Origin: an uncultured Pseudoalteromonas sp.
Lineage (GTDB): Bacteria > Pseudomonadota > Gammaproteobacteria > Enterobacterales > Alteromonadaceae
NCBI GenBank assembly: GCA_947493455.1
Contig: CANLRB010000002.1
Coordinates: 186,001-250,000 of the forward strand
Reading direction: 5' to 3'
DNA length: 64,000 nucleotides
In this document: positions 25,856 to 34,600 of the stretch, one piece after another
Layout of the letters: every line of letters begins with the position of its first letter
Numbering within the stretch: the stretch's first letter is position 1
Notes under the pieces: model-generated
The model's input: the letters and a program-made list of their open reading frames with translations, nothing else
What the model was told of the DNA's origin: nothing
The model's database searches: none
Program-made: the position numbers and the translations under genes

Positions 25856-27145
25856 ATGAAAGCACAATGGGAACAAATGAGTCCGAACATGAAGCGGGGT
25901 CTATCGGTTGCTGGTATTGCTGGTGGTCTCATCCTTATGGTGATGGTGTTTTCACCTAATCCTGACGATGGCGCAAGCAGTCGGAACCGGAAGGAAACGA
26001 TCCGGCACATTCTTACGGATACCAATACTCGTGATGTTGGGGTCGATAGTTTGGCTGCGAACGTAAAACTACTCAGTGAGCGCAATGAACAGTTACGTCG
26101 TGAAGTTGAGCGCTTGCGTCGCGACGTCGATTCAGGACGGCTAAGCCCAGGTTCGCCTTCTATACCCAGTGAGGTCAATGCGGAGCTGGCCCGCCTTAGA
26201 GCGGAACTTGATGATGTTCGCGCAGGAGGTGATGCAGCAGTTGAAGGCACAAATAGCCGTTTTGAAGTGCCTTTATCTGCCATGGAATTGCCTAAAGACG
26301 AAAAGCCACTGCCGTCTAACCCAGACGACTATTTTGCCAATGCGCCGCTGCCTGATCCGCTCTATCAGCAGCCAGCCAATGGCCAAGGTACACGAGCACG
26401 GGATGTTCCATTGCCGCCAATCACGATTCGTATGATTGAGCCTGAAGTGGTTGCTGAACCAGAGGTTGTTGTGCAACAAGCGCTGCCTTTGTATCTACCG
26501 GCGGGCAGCATCATCTCAGGTACTTTGATCACCGGTTTGGATGCACCTACTCACGAGTCAGCAAGACGCGAGCCTTTTCCTGCATTGCTGAGGATTCAAA
26601 AGGAAGCCATTTTACCCAACCGATTTAGAGCGGATATCAAAGAGTGTTTCTTGATCGCCGCAGGTTACGGTGATTTGAGCTCTGAGCGTGCTTATTTGCG
26701 AGGCGAGACCATTTCATGTGTGAGAGAAGATGGTGGCGTCATTGAAACACGACTGGATTCTTATGCCGTAGGTGAAGACGGCAAAGCCGGTATTCGTGGC
26801 CGATTAGTGTCGAAACAAGGCCAACTGGTGGCCAAATCGATGATGGCCGGATTCCTTCAGGGCTTGGCAGGCGCATTTGATGTGAATCCTGTACCGACGA
26901 TTCAGACAGGTAATGCCGGTGATACTCAGCTGTACCAGCAAGTCATGAGCCAAGAAGCATTACAAGGCGCAGCGATTAAAGGCACTGGTAAAGCATTGGA
27001 TCGAGTGGCCAAGTTCTATTTGGACATGGCTGAAAATATGTTCCCAGTCATAGAGGTAGACGCTGCAAGGAAAATTGAAGTCATAGTCACTCGTGGGGCC
27101 TCGTTGTCATTGGCCACTTCACAAGGGGTAGGTGCAAGAAGATGA
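25856..27145 (+). CDS. traB: TraB, VirB10-like core-complex protein
   Basis: A 429-residue inner-membrane-anchored protein. It has one transmembrane helix (about 17-36), a coiled-coil (about 60-120, LSERNEQLRREVERLRRDV) and a Pro-rich linker. The C-terminal VirB10-like beta-barrel domain (about 195-400) contains the conserved SGTLITGLDAP and FLIAAGYGDLSSERAYLRG-type blocks. A GGAGGTG ribosome site precedes it. It bridges inner and outer membranes of the pore. Confidence 0.93.
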   Translation: MKAQWEQMSPNMKRGLSVAGIAGGLILMVMVFSPNPDDGASSRNRKETIRHILTDTNTRDVGVDSLAANVKLLSERNEQLRREVERLRRDVDSGRLSPGSPSIPSEVNAELARLRAELDDVRAGGDAAVEGTNSRFEVPLSAMELPKDEKPLPSNPDDYFANAPLPDPLYQQPANGQGTRARDVPLPPITIRMIEPEVVAEPEVVVQQALPLYLPAGSIISGTLITGLDAPTHESARREPFPALLRIQKEAILPNRFRADIKECFLIAAGYGDLSSERAYLRGETISCVREDGGVIETRLDSYAVGEDGKAGIRGRLVSKQGQLVAKSMMAGFLQGLAGAFDVNPVPTIQTGNAGDTQLYQQVMSQEALQGAAIKGTGKALDRVAKFYLDMAENMFPVIEVDAARKIEVIVTRGASLSLATSQGVGARR

Positions 27146-27219
27146 AAAAATCCTGCATGTTGCTAACTGATCGAAGTCCGCTTCAGACAATAAGATGTGT
27201 ATCCAGAGGAGAGTTAACC

Positions 27220-27792
27220 ATGACGACAGTAATGCAGAACAACCCAAAGCACCAGTCAAAACAGTGGTCTAAAGCTGGATTACTTTTATTGGCAGTCGGC
27301 TCAACCTTATTGTCTGGCTGTAGTTCATTGGGTCTTGGGAGTAGTGAATATGGTTGCCCAGGTATGCCTGACGGTGTGCGCTGTTTATCCGCTCGTGAAG
27401 TCTATGAGCTTACCAGTAATGGCGCTGCACCCAAGACGATTGATGCTGTGGCGACTCGAATTGGTTCTCCCTCGGGGTATTCACAATCTGATTTAGAAAC
27501 AGGACTGTTGAGCCATCCAGCATTACCTGAGACGCAGCAATCTGCACCTATTCGCATTCCTTCAAGGGTAATGCGAATTTGGATTGCGCCTTGGGAGGAT
27601 GACCGTGGAGATCTGAATTTATCCAGCTACGTGTTTACCGAAATTGAACCGCGCCGGTGGGATATTGGGGTGTCAGCACCTCGAACGGTTTCGCCTGTGC
27701 TACGTCCACTTCAGACTCAGAGTGATTCAACCTCAGCGGGAGCTGATGGTAAGCGCGATAACTTGAGTATCTACGGAGAAACTAACGAATGA
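27220..27792 (+). CDS. traV: TraV lipoprotein of the mating pore
   Basis: A 190-residue lipoprotein. The lipobox LLSGC near residue 36 follows a hydrophobic signal sequence. The start at 27220 is chosen because AGAGGAG precedes it and it gives a proper signal peptide. A frame open from 27142 (overlapping traB) would add 26 residues without a better signal. TraV is the VirB7-like partner of TraK. Confidence 0.88.
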   Translation: MTTVMQNNPKHQSKQWSKAGLLLLAVGSTLLSGCSSLGLGSSEYGCPGMPDGVRCLSAREVYELTSNGAAPKTIDAVATRIGSPSGYSQSDLETGLLSHPALPETQQSAPIRIPSRVMRIWIAPWEDDRGDLNLSSYVFTEIEPRRWDIGVSAPRTVSPVLRPLQTQSDSTSAGADGKRDNLSIYGETNE

Positions 27793-28175
27793 CAAATGCA
27801 GTTCGCAGCATTCAAACTCAGCGCCTAATGACCATTGGTGCGCTTGGTTTGATGGCGTTAATGATTTCGGAGCCCTCATTTGCGGGCACCGGTGGTGATG
27901 CTTTCACAGATGTGTGGGATACCCTAAAAGATTGGACCCAAGGTACTTTGGGACGGATCGTAGCGGGAGCCATGGTTCTGGTGGGTATTGTGGGCGGTAT
28001 CGCTCGCCAAAGCTTGATGGCTTTTGCCTTGGGCATTGGTGGCGGTATGGGGCTCTACAACACACCAACAGTCGTTGAAAGTGTTATGTCCGCAACCTTA
28101 CCTGTTGTTGCTAGCACTCAAGAAGTCATTGGCACAACAGTTCCAGCAATCAGCGCCGTTTTACTGGGCACCTGA
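27789..28175 (+). CDS. traA: TraA pilin precursor
   Basis: A 128-residue protein with an N-terminal signal-like segment and two hydrophobic helices (about 55-80 and 95-115), the layout of F-type propilins. It overlaps the traV stop by four bases and closes the operon before the toxin-antitoxin hotspot. Confidence 0.88.
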   Translation: MTNAVRSIQTQRLMTIGALGLMALMISEPSFAGTGGDAFTDVWDTLKDWTQGTLGRIVAGAMVLVGIVGGIARQSLMAFALGIGGGMGLYNTPTVVESVMSATLPVVASTQEVIGTTVPAISAVLLGT

Positions 28176-28181
28176 TAAAAT

Positions 28182-28213
28182 TGACGGCTTCTCGTGTGAT
28201 AGGGGAGCCGTCA
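28182..28213 (+). terminator. Hairpin after traA
   Basis: TGACGGCT (28182-28189) pairs with AGCCGTCA (28206-28213) across a 16-base loop. No strong T-run follows, so this may be a weak terminator or a transcript-stabilising hairpin separating traA from the convergent toxin gene. Confidence 0.3.
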
Positions 28214-28215
28214 TC

Positions 28216-28722
28216 TCACTCTGTGGACAATGATTTTTCGATATCGCAGATCCTTGCCATGAGTACTAAAGGATCAAACGTCGATTCTTTGAAGCCAAAT
28301 TTCTTGTAGAACGTTTGCGCACTACCATCAATAGCATGGACTAAGACTCCTGCTCCACCGACAGCGTTCATTGCTTGTACTGAGCGAACGATACAATCTT
28401 TTAAAAGCCCTGCTGCAATGCCTTGACCTTGATAGGCATTATCCACCCCAAGCCTAGCTAGAATCACCATGGGAATGGGATCTGGACTATTTCTTCTTAA
28501 TGAACTAAAAGCTTGCTCTCTGGAAACTGATCCCATGGCAATAGCATAGTACCCGACCACTTGACGGGCGTCAGTGTCATTGACCACATACACTCTCGCG
28601 GTTCCCCGTTTTTGACTCTTTAACGCCTGCTTTCTTAACCAAGTATCGAGTTCTTCGATGCCACATTGAAAGGCGTTAATCTCGTGATCAGCAGTGAGTA
28701 GGGTTGGTGCGCTTATTCCCAA
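28216..28722 (-). CDS. GNAT acetyltransferase toxin (TacT/AtaT family)
   Basis: A 168-residue GNAT-fold protein. The acetyl-CoA loop is LARLGVDNAYQGQGIAAGLL (about 73-92), and the catalytic-Tyr region is FYKKFGF near residue 147. Proteins of this type paired with DUF1778 antitoxins acetylate the amino group of charged tRNAs and stop translation. It overlaps the antitoxin gene by ten bases. It sits in the traA-dsbC hotspot, where ICEs often carry toxin-antitoxin genes that aid maintenance. Confidence 0.88.
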   Translation of the reverse strand: MGISAPTLLTADHEINAFQCGIEELDTWLRKQALKSQKRGTARVYVVNDTDARQVVGYYAIAMGSVSREQAFSSLRRNSPDPIPMVILARLGVDNAYQGQGIAAGLLKDCIVRSVQAMNAVGGAGVLVHAIDGSAQTFYKKFGFKESTFDPLVLMARICDIEKSLSTE

Positions 28723-28979
28723 GGCGCTTTCCTTTTAAACAGATCTTTCATACCTTCAAGAGTCTGTGGCTCTGCACGAAGTTCGTTATCAAACGCTTCA
28801 AAAGCCTTTGCTTCTAGAACAAAATCCCGCTGTTCTGCCAGTATACTATGCGCTTCATTGAGCGCTGCTTGCTGAATGAACACGGTTCTATCAACTTTTT
28901 TTAAACTTGCTGCGGCATCGATGATGTCTCTTACCGATGGCAGTACTCGCATGTTGATTGGGGCTGTCTTTGTAGCCAT
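28713..28979 (-). CDS. DUF1778 ribbon-helix-helix antitoxin (TacA family)
   Basis: An 88-residue antitoxin starting at the ATG after AGAGGAC. The N-terminal ribbon-helix-helix (INMRVLPSVRDIIDAAASL) binds DNA, and the C-terminal tail (EGMKDLFKRKAPWE) wraps the toxin. It is first in the operon, as usual for this family, and probably represses through the inverted repeat just upstream. Confidence 0.88.
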   Translation of the reverse strand: MATKTAPINMRVLPSVRDIIDAAASLKKVDRTVFIQQAALNEAHSILAEQRDFVLEAKAFEAFDNELRAEPQTLEGMKDLFKRKAPWE

Positions 28980-28992
28980 GGCACTGTCCTCT

Positions 28993-29048
28993 GTATATCT
29001 ACTTAATACACAGTTTAAATGACTTTTTCGTGTAGTCAATAGATATAC
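28993..29048 (-). promoter_or_regulatory. Promoter and operator repeat of the GNAT toxin-antitoxin operon
   Basis: On the reverse strand TTGACT and TAAACT are 16 bases apart, a good sigma-70 promoter. It is enclosed by a 9-bp inverted repeat, GTATATCTA (28993-29001) and TAGATATAC (29040-29048). Repeats of this sort are typical binding sites of RHH antitoxins, giving autoregulation. Confidence 0.55.
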
Positions 29049-29347
29049 GAGTTGTTGGGCGTGAAACTTTGAGCGTAGGTCAGTTTGATTTCGAGGGTAT
29101 GTAACTCTTTTTGGTTTAAAACATTGTAAAAATTAACACCAGGGGTGTGAAAAAAATGAATCAGCCAAACCAGATGGCTGGAGGGGAAGCCTGTAAGGCT
29201 GCCAGAATGAACGCTAAACCTGAACAAATAGTGCGTAACAACAAGTGGCACCCTAGCAAGGCATCCAATTCTTCAATCTATCTAACCGAGTCCACATAGG
29301 ACAACTGCATAGACTGGAGCCTCGATTTACATTAACGAGGACTCCTC
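29049..29347. other. Intergenic region before the dsbC-like gene
   Basis: About 300 bases without a credible gene. It presumably holds the promoter of the next tra operon. A small GCCTGTAAGGC hairpin is visible near 29189. Confidence 0.4.
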
Positions 29348-30040
29348 ATGCGAAAACTATCTCCAATTATTCTGGCGCTTACGCTATCTCCATTGGTTCA
29401 AGCTGAACCTGTGTCTGAAGTGTCGCCAGTTGGCAAAATTGACGGCATGGTTTCTTTGCCGGTCACGGGTATGAAAGCGGTCGAAAGCAATGGCCGTATT
29501 GTTTTCATGTCAGACAGTGGCCGGTTCGTCATTGATGGCACGCTCTATGATGCCTGGTCCAAAAAGCCGCTTACCAGCCTTGAAGAAATTCGTGAAGCGG
29601 GGAACACGCTGGACTTAAGTCGTCTTGGCTTAAAAATGGATGATTTGAACCCACTGACGCTGGGCGAAGGCAAAAAGAAAGTGGTGGTCTTTGTTGACCC
29701 ACGATGCCCGCACTGCCATGAGCTTTTGAAACAAGCCCTACCGTTAACCAAAGAATACACCTTCCAAATACTCCCTGTGCCAGTGCTTGGTCCTGATTCA
29801 GAGCGTCAGGTTCGCCAGCTTGGCTGTGCGCGTGACAAAAAAGCAGCCACCGATGCATTGCTCAATGGCCGGATTGGTAACCTAGAACAGGATGATGCCT
29901 GCAACTTAGAGCCAATGCAGCGTACCTTGGTGACGGCTCAAATCCTGGGCATTCAAGGTGTGCCTTTCATTGTCGCCAATGATGGTCGCATCAGCCGAGG
30001 CCGTCCTTATGATCTTTCTGCTTGGTTGGAGGGGCGTTAA
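29348..30040 (+). CDS. dsbC: DsbC-like periplasmic thiol:disulfide isomerase
   Basis: A 230-residue secreted thioredoxin-fold protein. It has a signal peptide (first 19 residues, ending LVQAEP), an N-terminal dimerisation-like region and the active site VFVDPRCPHCHEL (CPHC near 120). DsbC/TrbB-type chaperones fold the disulfide-rich Tra proteins such as TraN, TraU and TraH. It overlaps traC as TAATG. Confidence 0.9.
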   Translation: MRKLSPIILALTLSPLVQAEPVSEVSPVGKIDGMVSLPVTGMKAVESNGRIVFMSDSGRFVIDGTLYDAWSKKPLTSLEEIREAGNTLDLSRLGLKMDDLNPLTLGEGKKKVVVFVDPRCPHCHELLKQALPLTKEYTFQILPVPVLGPDSERQVRQLGCARDKKAATDALLNGRIGNLEQDDACNLEPMQRTLVTAQILGIQGVPFIVANDGRISRGRPYDLSAWLEGR

Positions 30041-32451
30041 TGAAAGCCTCTCTGTATTCAGGGCAACGCGCTTCAGAGCTGTTGCCAGTATTGGCCTATT
30101 CCGACGATGAGCAACTGTTTTTCATGGAAGACCAAAGTGTTGGCTTTGGTTTTCTATGTGACCCATTGCCCGGTGGTGATGAGTCTGTTGCAGACAGGGT
30201 TAATGTTCTACTCAACAACGACTGGCCAAAAGACACTTTGCTGCAATTTGGCCTGTACGCCTCGCCTGATATTCAAACCGACCTTCAGCGCATGATGGGC
30301 TTACGGCATCGTCAATCCGATCCATTGCTTAGGGCGTCGATACGCAAACGTGCGGATTTTCTCGATGGGGGCACGGTTCAACCGATAGAAGAATCGACCC
30401 AGACTCAGGTTCGCAACTTTCAACTGATCGTCACCTGCAAATTGCCTTTGGAAAGTCCTATACCGACGGAGCGTGAGTTGAGTCGAGCATCCGCGCTTCG
30501 GGCTTCTTTCTCGCAAGCGCTGGCAACGGTTGGTTTTCGCGTCACTGAGATGACTGACCGAAACTGGCTCGCGGCAATAAGTGCTCAGCTTAACTGGGGA
30601 AAAGATGCTTCCTGGCGCAATCCATCACCAATCCGCAGTGAGGCAGATAAACCACTTCGGGAGCAAGTGTTGGATTATGACCGAGCTATCAAGGTGGATA
30701 GCCAAGGTCTGATGCTGGGCGATTACCGAGTTAAAACCTTATCGTTTAAACGCTTGCCTGAGCGGATCTGGTTTGGTCATGCCGCAAGTTTTGCGGGCGA
30801 TATGATGACGGGCAGTCGCGGTTTACGCGGCAGCTTTTTGCTGAATGTCACCATTCACTTTCCTTCAGCTGAGGCGATGAGATCTCGTTTAGAGACGAAG
30901 CGTCAGTGGGCGGTCAATCAGGCCTATGGCCCGATGCTCAAGTTTGTGCCGGTGCTTGCAGCCAAGAAAAAGGGATTTGATGTTCTTTTTGAAGCTTTGC
31001 AAGAAGGTGATCGTCCTATTCGGGCCAATATGACTTTGACGCTGTTTTCACCAACGGGAGAAGCGTCCATCAGCTCTGTTTCAAATGCTCGAACTTATTT
31101 CAAAGAACTCGGATTTGAGCTGATGGAAGACAAGTACTTCTGTTTGCCCATTTTCCTGAATGCCTTGCCATTTGGTGCTGACCGCCAGGCGATGAACGAC
31201 TTGTTTCGATTCAAGACCATGGCGACACGACATGTGATCCCACTGTTGCCTTTGTTTGCAGATTGGAAAGGCACGGGCACGCCAGTGATTAACTTTGTTT
31301 CCCGCAATGGCCAGATCATGAGTGTGTCCCTTTATGACTCGGGCAGTAATTACAACTGTTGCATCGCGGCGCAATCGGGATCGGGCAAGTCATTCCTGGT
31401 GAACGAAATCATCTCCTCCTACTTATCTGAAGGCGGGCAATGCTGGGTAATTGATGTTGGCCGCTCTTATGAAAAGCTGTGTGAAGTCTATGATGGTGAG
31501 TTCTTACAGTTCGGGCGGGACAGTGGCATTTGCTTAAACCCGTTTGAAATCGTTGAGGACTATGACGAAGAAGCGGATGTACTGGTTGGGTTATTGGCCG
31601 CAATGGCCGCACCTACGCAGTCATTAACCGATTTTCAGATGGCCAACCTAAAACGTCAGACCCGTGAACTGTGGGAGAAAAAAGGTCGTGCCATGTTGGT
31701 TGATGATGTGGCAGAGGCTTTAAAAAATCATGAAGACCGACGTGTGCAGGACGTGGGTGAGCAGCTCTATCCGTTTACGACACAGGGCGAATATGGCCGC
31801 TTCTTTAATGGTCACAACAATATTCGCTTCAAAAACCGATTCACCGTTCTGGAGTTAGAAGAGCTCAAGGGGCGTAAGCATCTGCAACAAGTGGTGTTGC
31901 TTCAGCTTATCTACCAAATCCAACAGGAGATGTACTTAGGTGAGCGGGATCGTCGCAAGATTGTGTTCATTGACGAAGCCTGGGATCTGCTGACTCAAGG
32001 TGATGTCGGTAAGTTTATCGAGACGGGTTACCGTCGATTTCGAAAATATGGCGGCAGTGCTGTAACAGTAACGCAGTCGGTCAACGATTTATACGACAGC
32101 CCTACAGGTAAAGCCATCGCTGAAAACTCGGCCAATATGTACCTGCTTGGCCAAAAAGCCGAAACCATCAACGCGCTCAAAAAAGAAGGCCGTTTGCCAT
32201 TAGGTGAAGGCGGCTACGAATACCTGAAAACGGTTCATACCGTCACGGGTGTCTATTCCGAGATTTTCTTTATTACCGAGATGGGCACCGGGATTGGCCG
32301 CCTTATCGTCGATCCGTTTCACAAGCTGTTGTACTCGTCCCGTGCAGAAGATGTAAACGCGATTAAACAGTTAACGCGCAAAGGCCTTTCTGTTGCTGAT
32401 GCCATCTCTCAGTTGTTGAAGGAGCGAGGCTTTGACTGCTCCCCTCCCTAA
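30040..32451 (+). CDS. traC: TraC, VirB4-like ATPase with altered C-terminus
   Basis: An 803-residue ATPase that powers pilus assembly. Walker A is AQSGSGKSFLV near 449 and Walker B IVFIDEAWDLL near 645. The last six residues (CSPP preceded by D) and the stop come from an IS200/IS605-type insertion right after the TTTGAC sequence at 32431-32436. Without it the reading frame would run from GFD into GGGATTTAG (GI-stop) or a near variant, just before trbI. Function is probably intact because only the extreme tail changes. Confidence 0.92.
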   Translation: MKASLYSGQRASELLPVLAYSDDEQLFFMEDQSVGFGFLCDPLPGGDESVADRVNVLLNNDWPKDTLLQFGLYASPDIQTDLQRMMGLRHRQSDPLLRASIRKRADFLDGGTVQPIEESTQTQVRNFQLIVTCKLPLESPIPTERELSRASALRASFSQALATVGFRVTEMTDRNWLAAISAQLNWGKDASWRNPSPIRSEADKPLREQVLDYDRAIKVDSQGLMLGDYRVKTLSFKRLPERIWFGHAASFAGDMMTGSRGLRGSFLLNVTIHFPSAEAMRSRLETKRQWAVNQAYGPMLKFVPVLAAKKKGFDVLFEALQEGDRPIRANMTLTLFSPTGEASISSVSNARTYFKELGFELMEDKYFCLPIFLNALPFGADRQAMNDLFRFKTMATRHVIPLLPLFADWKGTGTPVINFVSRNGQIMSVSLYDSGSNYNCCIAAQSGSGKSFLVNEIISSYLSEGGQCWVIDVGRSYEKLCEVYDGEFLQFGRDSGICLNPFEIVEDYDEEADVLVGLLAAMAAPTQSLTDFQMANLKRQTRELWEKKGRAMLVDDVAEALKNHEDRRVQDVGEQLYPFTTQGEYGRFFNGHNNIRFKNRFTVLELEELKGRKHLQQVVLLQLIYQIQQEMYLGERDRRKIVFIDEAWDLLTQGDVGKFIETGYRRFRKYGGSAVTVTQSVNDLYDSPTGKAIAENSANMYLLGQKAETINALKKEGRLPLGEGGYEYLKTVHTVTGVYSEIFFITEMGTGIGRLIVDPFHKLLYSSRAEDVNAIKQLTRKGLSVADAISQLLKERGFDCSPP

Positions 32452-32560
32452 AGGAAGGGGATTCTTGTTTCAAGGCGTTATGCCCGAAGTTCATTAGAAC
32501 AATCGGGACTTACTTACGCTCCACAAGCTAACACCGCTTGCCCAGCGGCTTTGATATTAA
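32437..32560 (-). ncRNA. Predicted omega (reRNA) guide-RNA region of the second tnpB
   Basis: Guide RNAs of TnpB come from the 3' end of tnpB through the element's right end, with the guide read from flanking DNA. Here the right-end hairpin abuts traC, so a guide would be copied from the last codons of traC (reverse strand). This is inferred from the family. No transcript evidence is possible from sequence alone. Confidence 0.35.
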
Positions 32561-33617
32561 TAGCGGCATTGGTATCACGGTCTAAGCGCGCTTCACACGC
32601 TGGACAAGTCCAATGCCTTATATGTAACGGTAGAGAATCAACTACGTGACCACAGCAATTACAACGCTTACTAGACGGATACCACTTGTCAATCTGGACA
32701 AGTGTTCTGCCGCGCCATTCTGCTTTGTACTCAAGCTGCCTAACCATTTCGCCCCAATTGGCGTCACCAATGGCCTTAGCAAGTCGCGGATTCTTGACCA
32801 TGTTTTTAACGCTCAAACTCTCACAGCTAATCACTTGGTTTTCGTTTATCAACGTAGTGGTGAGTTTGTGGGTAAAGTCGCGGCGGCAGTCGGCAATCTT
32901 CGCCTGAATGCGAGCAACTTTGATTCTGGCTTTGTGGAAGTTGGCAGTTCCTTTCTTCTTCTTGGAAAGGCGGCGTTGCGCCTGAGCCAATTTCTTCTCG
33001 TACTTTGCAGTATGGCGGGGATTGCCAGATTTAAACCCGTCAGCGGTAATCACAAGGTCGGTCAAACCCAAATCAATACCCGTTGTCTTTTTGGTAACAG
33101 GCAGTGGTTTAGGCTCGAAGCGGCAAAGCATAGACACGAAGTAGCGGCCTGCACTGTCTTTCGAGATAGTGACGGTAGTTGGTTCGCTAGGAAGTTCACG
33201 CGACCAGCGAATATCAAGCGGCTGTTTGGACTTGGCAATGTAGATATTGCCATCTTTGAACTTAAACGCCGACTTCGTGAATTCTGCGCTTTGCTTGCTG
33301 CGCTTCTTCTTAAAGGCTGGATACTTCGCCCTTCCTTCAAAGAAGTTCTTAAACGCAGTTTGTTGATGGCGCAAAGATTGTTGGAGCGGTACACACGACA
33401 CGCTGTTAAGCCATTCAAACTCAGTTTGCTTCTTGAGTTCGGTCAGCTTAGAGCTTGCCGTGTTGTAGTTAACCTTTTTGCTTTCGTTGTAGAAAGCGTC
33501 GGTACGCCATTTAAGGATCGCGTTATAAACGAAACGCACACAGCCGAAAGTCTGCGCAAGCAATTGAGCCTGTTCAGTCGTTGGGTAAAAGCGTTGTTTA
33601 ATAGCGATCTCTTTCAT
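32514..33617 (-). CDS. tnpB: TnpB-family RNA-guided nuclease
   Basis: A 367-residue TnpB with all expected parts: N-terminal HTH (QRFYPTTEQAQLLAQTFGC), RuvC Asp in TGIDLGLTD near 174, Glu in ISCESLSVKNMV near 255, zinc ribbon CNCCG ... CPAC and terminal DRDTNAAINI near 347. It is intact and shorter than, and only distantly similar to, the TnpB at 275-1666, so the two came from different elements. It lies against the direction of the tra operon. Confidence 0.93.
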   Translation of the reverse strand: MKEIAIKQRFYPTTEQAQLLAQTFGCVRFVYNAILKWRTDAFYNESKKVNYNTASSKLTELKKQTEFEWLNSVSCVPLQQSLRHQQTAFKNFFEGRAKYPAFKKKRSKQSAEFTKSAFKFKDGNIYIAKSKQPLDIRWSRELPSEPTTVTISKDSAGRYFVSMLCRFEPKPLPVTKKTTGIDLGLTDLVITADGFKSGNPRHTAKYEKKLAQAQRRLSKKKKGTANFHKARIKVARIQAKIADCRRDFTHKLTTTLINENQVISCESLSVKNMVKNPRLAKAIGDANWGEMVRQLEYKAEWRGRTLVQIDKWYPSSKRCNCCGHVVDSLPLHIRHWTCPACEARLDRDTNAAINIKAAGQAVLACGA

Positions 33618-33746
33618 AGTTCACAAGAATACAGTTGTTTTTGTGAAAGTAAATATTAACATTAACCAATCGGGTAGTTTTTGCTCCTTCGGAGCAACCG
33701 CTATCCCTCCTCGCCCTAGAAGGACGGGGTTTCTCGCGGGATTTAG

Positions 33747-34094
33747 ATGAATAAGACCACGCTTTGGCCATTTATGGCCTCTATTACTTTGTCTATTGCT
33801 GGTAGCGGTTTAATGACCAGCTGGCTTTTAATGAAAACACTCGAACCCATCCACAGCCAGTTGGCGTTAAGTACGCCCATTGCAGTCGTGGATTTTGGGG
33901 ATGCGGTGTTGTCACTGGGTCCTAATGCCAGCGAACAAGACATCGAATCCAGGTTGCTTCAGACCAATCAGCAAATTGAAAAGTTAAAAGCAGCCGGTTT
34001 TATCGTGCTGGATGCCCAAGCGGTGGTTGGCGCTGATGATTCTGTTTTCGTGCCAGTAGGCTCAAAGGAGGTGTCTCATGCAGATACTCCGTAA
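33747..34094 (+). CDS. trbI: TrbI-like F-type conjugation protein
   Basis: A 115-residue inner-membrane protein with an N-terminal transmembrane helix (about 8-30) and a helical coiled-coil-like periplasmic part (ASEQDIESRLLQTNQQIEKLK). The family modulates pilus outgrowth. Its natural ribosome site lay in the traC 3' end, now separated by the tnpB element. GGGA before the start remains. It overlaps trhF by 17 bases. Confidence 0.75.
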   Translation: MNKTTLWPFMASITLSIAGSGLMTSWLLMKTLEPIHSQLALSTPIAVVDFGDAVLSLGPNASEQDIESRLLQTNQQIEKLKAAGFIVLDAQAVVGADDSVFVPVGSKEVSHADTP

Positions 34095-34590
34095 AAGAAT
34101 GCCTTGGCGGCCATATCTCATCCGGCTGACCATTCTTGCGTTAATCATGGCCTTGGTAGGCACCTATGCCATGATGCGCTACCGAATAGGTATTGATACC
34201 CAGCAAGAGCGCTGCCTTCCTGATACCACGGTATATCTGATTGACTTATGGAATAAAGAGCCCGTTAAGGATGGTCTGTATGCCTTCCACTCAAAAGGAC
34301 TCGCTCCGTTATATAACGACGGTACTCGTATGTTGAAACGCCTAACAGGGATGCCTGGGGATGAAGTCAATGTGACGCCTGAGCATGTGCTGGTGAACGG
34401 TGCTGAAGTCTCAACCGGCATGGCATTAGCCCAGCGTCTTGGTGTGGCTGAAACAGAATTTAGCCGCTCATTGACGCTGCAAGAAAACGAATATTGGTTT
34501 TCCGGCGAGGCTGCTACGAGTTTCGACTCCCGCTATTGGAATGCCGTTAAGCGCGAGCAGATTGTTGGTCGCGCTTGGCCGCTTTGGTAG
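34078..34590 (+). CDS. trhF: TrhF/TraF-type signal peptidase (S26 family)
   Basis: A 170-residue membrane-anchored S26-type peptidase (TM about 15-35), proposed to process the pilin. The Lys-general-base block MLKRLTGMPGDEV (near 85-97) is clear. The usual nucleophile block S[MI]xP is replaced by ERCLPDT near 43, so Cys stands where Ser is expected. Whether this is normal for the ICE family I cannot verify. An AAAGGAGG ribosome site precedes the start. Confidence 0.8.
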   Translation: MQILRKRMPWRPYLIRLTILALIMALVGTYAMMRYRIGIDTQQERCLPDTTVYLIDLWNKEPVKDGLYAFHSKGLAPLYNDGTRMLKRLTGMPGDEVNVTPEHVLVNGAEVSTGMALAQRLGVAETEFSRSLTLQENEYWFSGEAATSFDSRYWNAVKREQIVGRAWPLW

Positions 34591-34600
34591 GAGGTGGAAG

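Larger units (their letters stand above)
32437..33737 (-). mobile_element. tnpB-only IS200/IS605-type element inserted at the end of traC
   Basis: A unit of about 1.3 kb with tnpB on the reverse strand. The right end (left side here) carries the hairpin CCCCTTCC-TTTA-GGGAGGGG. The left end (right side) carries an imperfect hairpin of GCCC/GGGC type followed by TTTCTCGC. There is no target-site duplication, as expected for this family. Precise boundaries are within a few bases, since junction nucleotides are ambiguous. No tnpA is present. Confidence 0.75.

Noticed and set aside
30040-32451. traC as a broken gene
   Set aside because: Only the last few residues are replaced by the insertion. 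Both ATPase motifs and the full family length are present, so it is kept as a functional gene.
32646-33659. A 337-residue forward-strand open frame opposite the second tnpB
   Set aside because: It is the antisense shadow of a clear TnpB with all catalytic motifs. The forward translation has no recognisable domain and no ribosome site.
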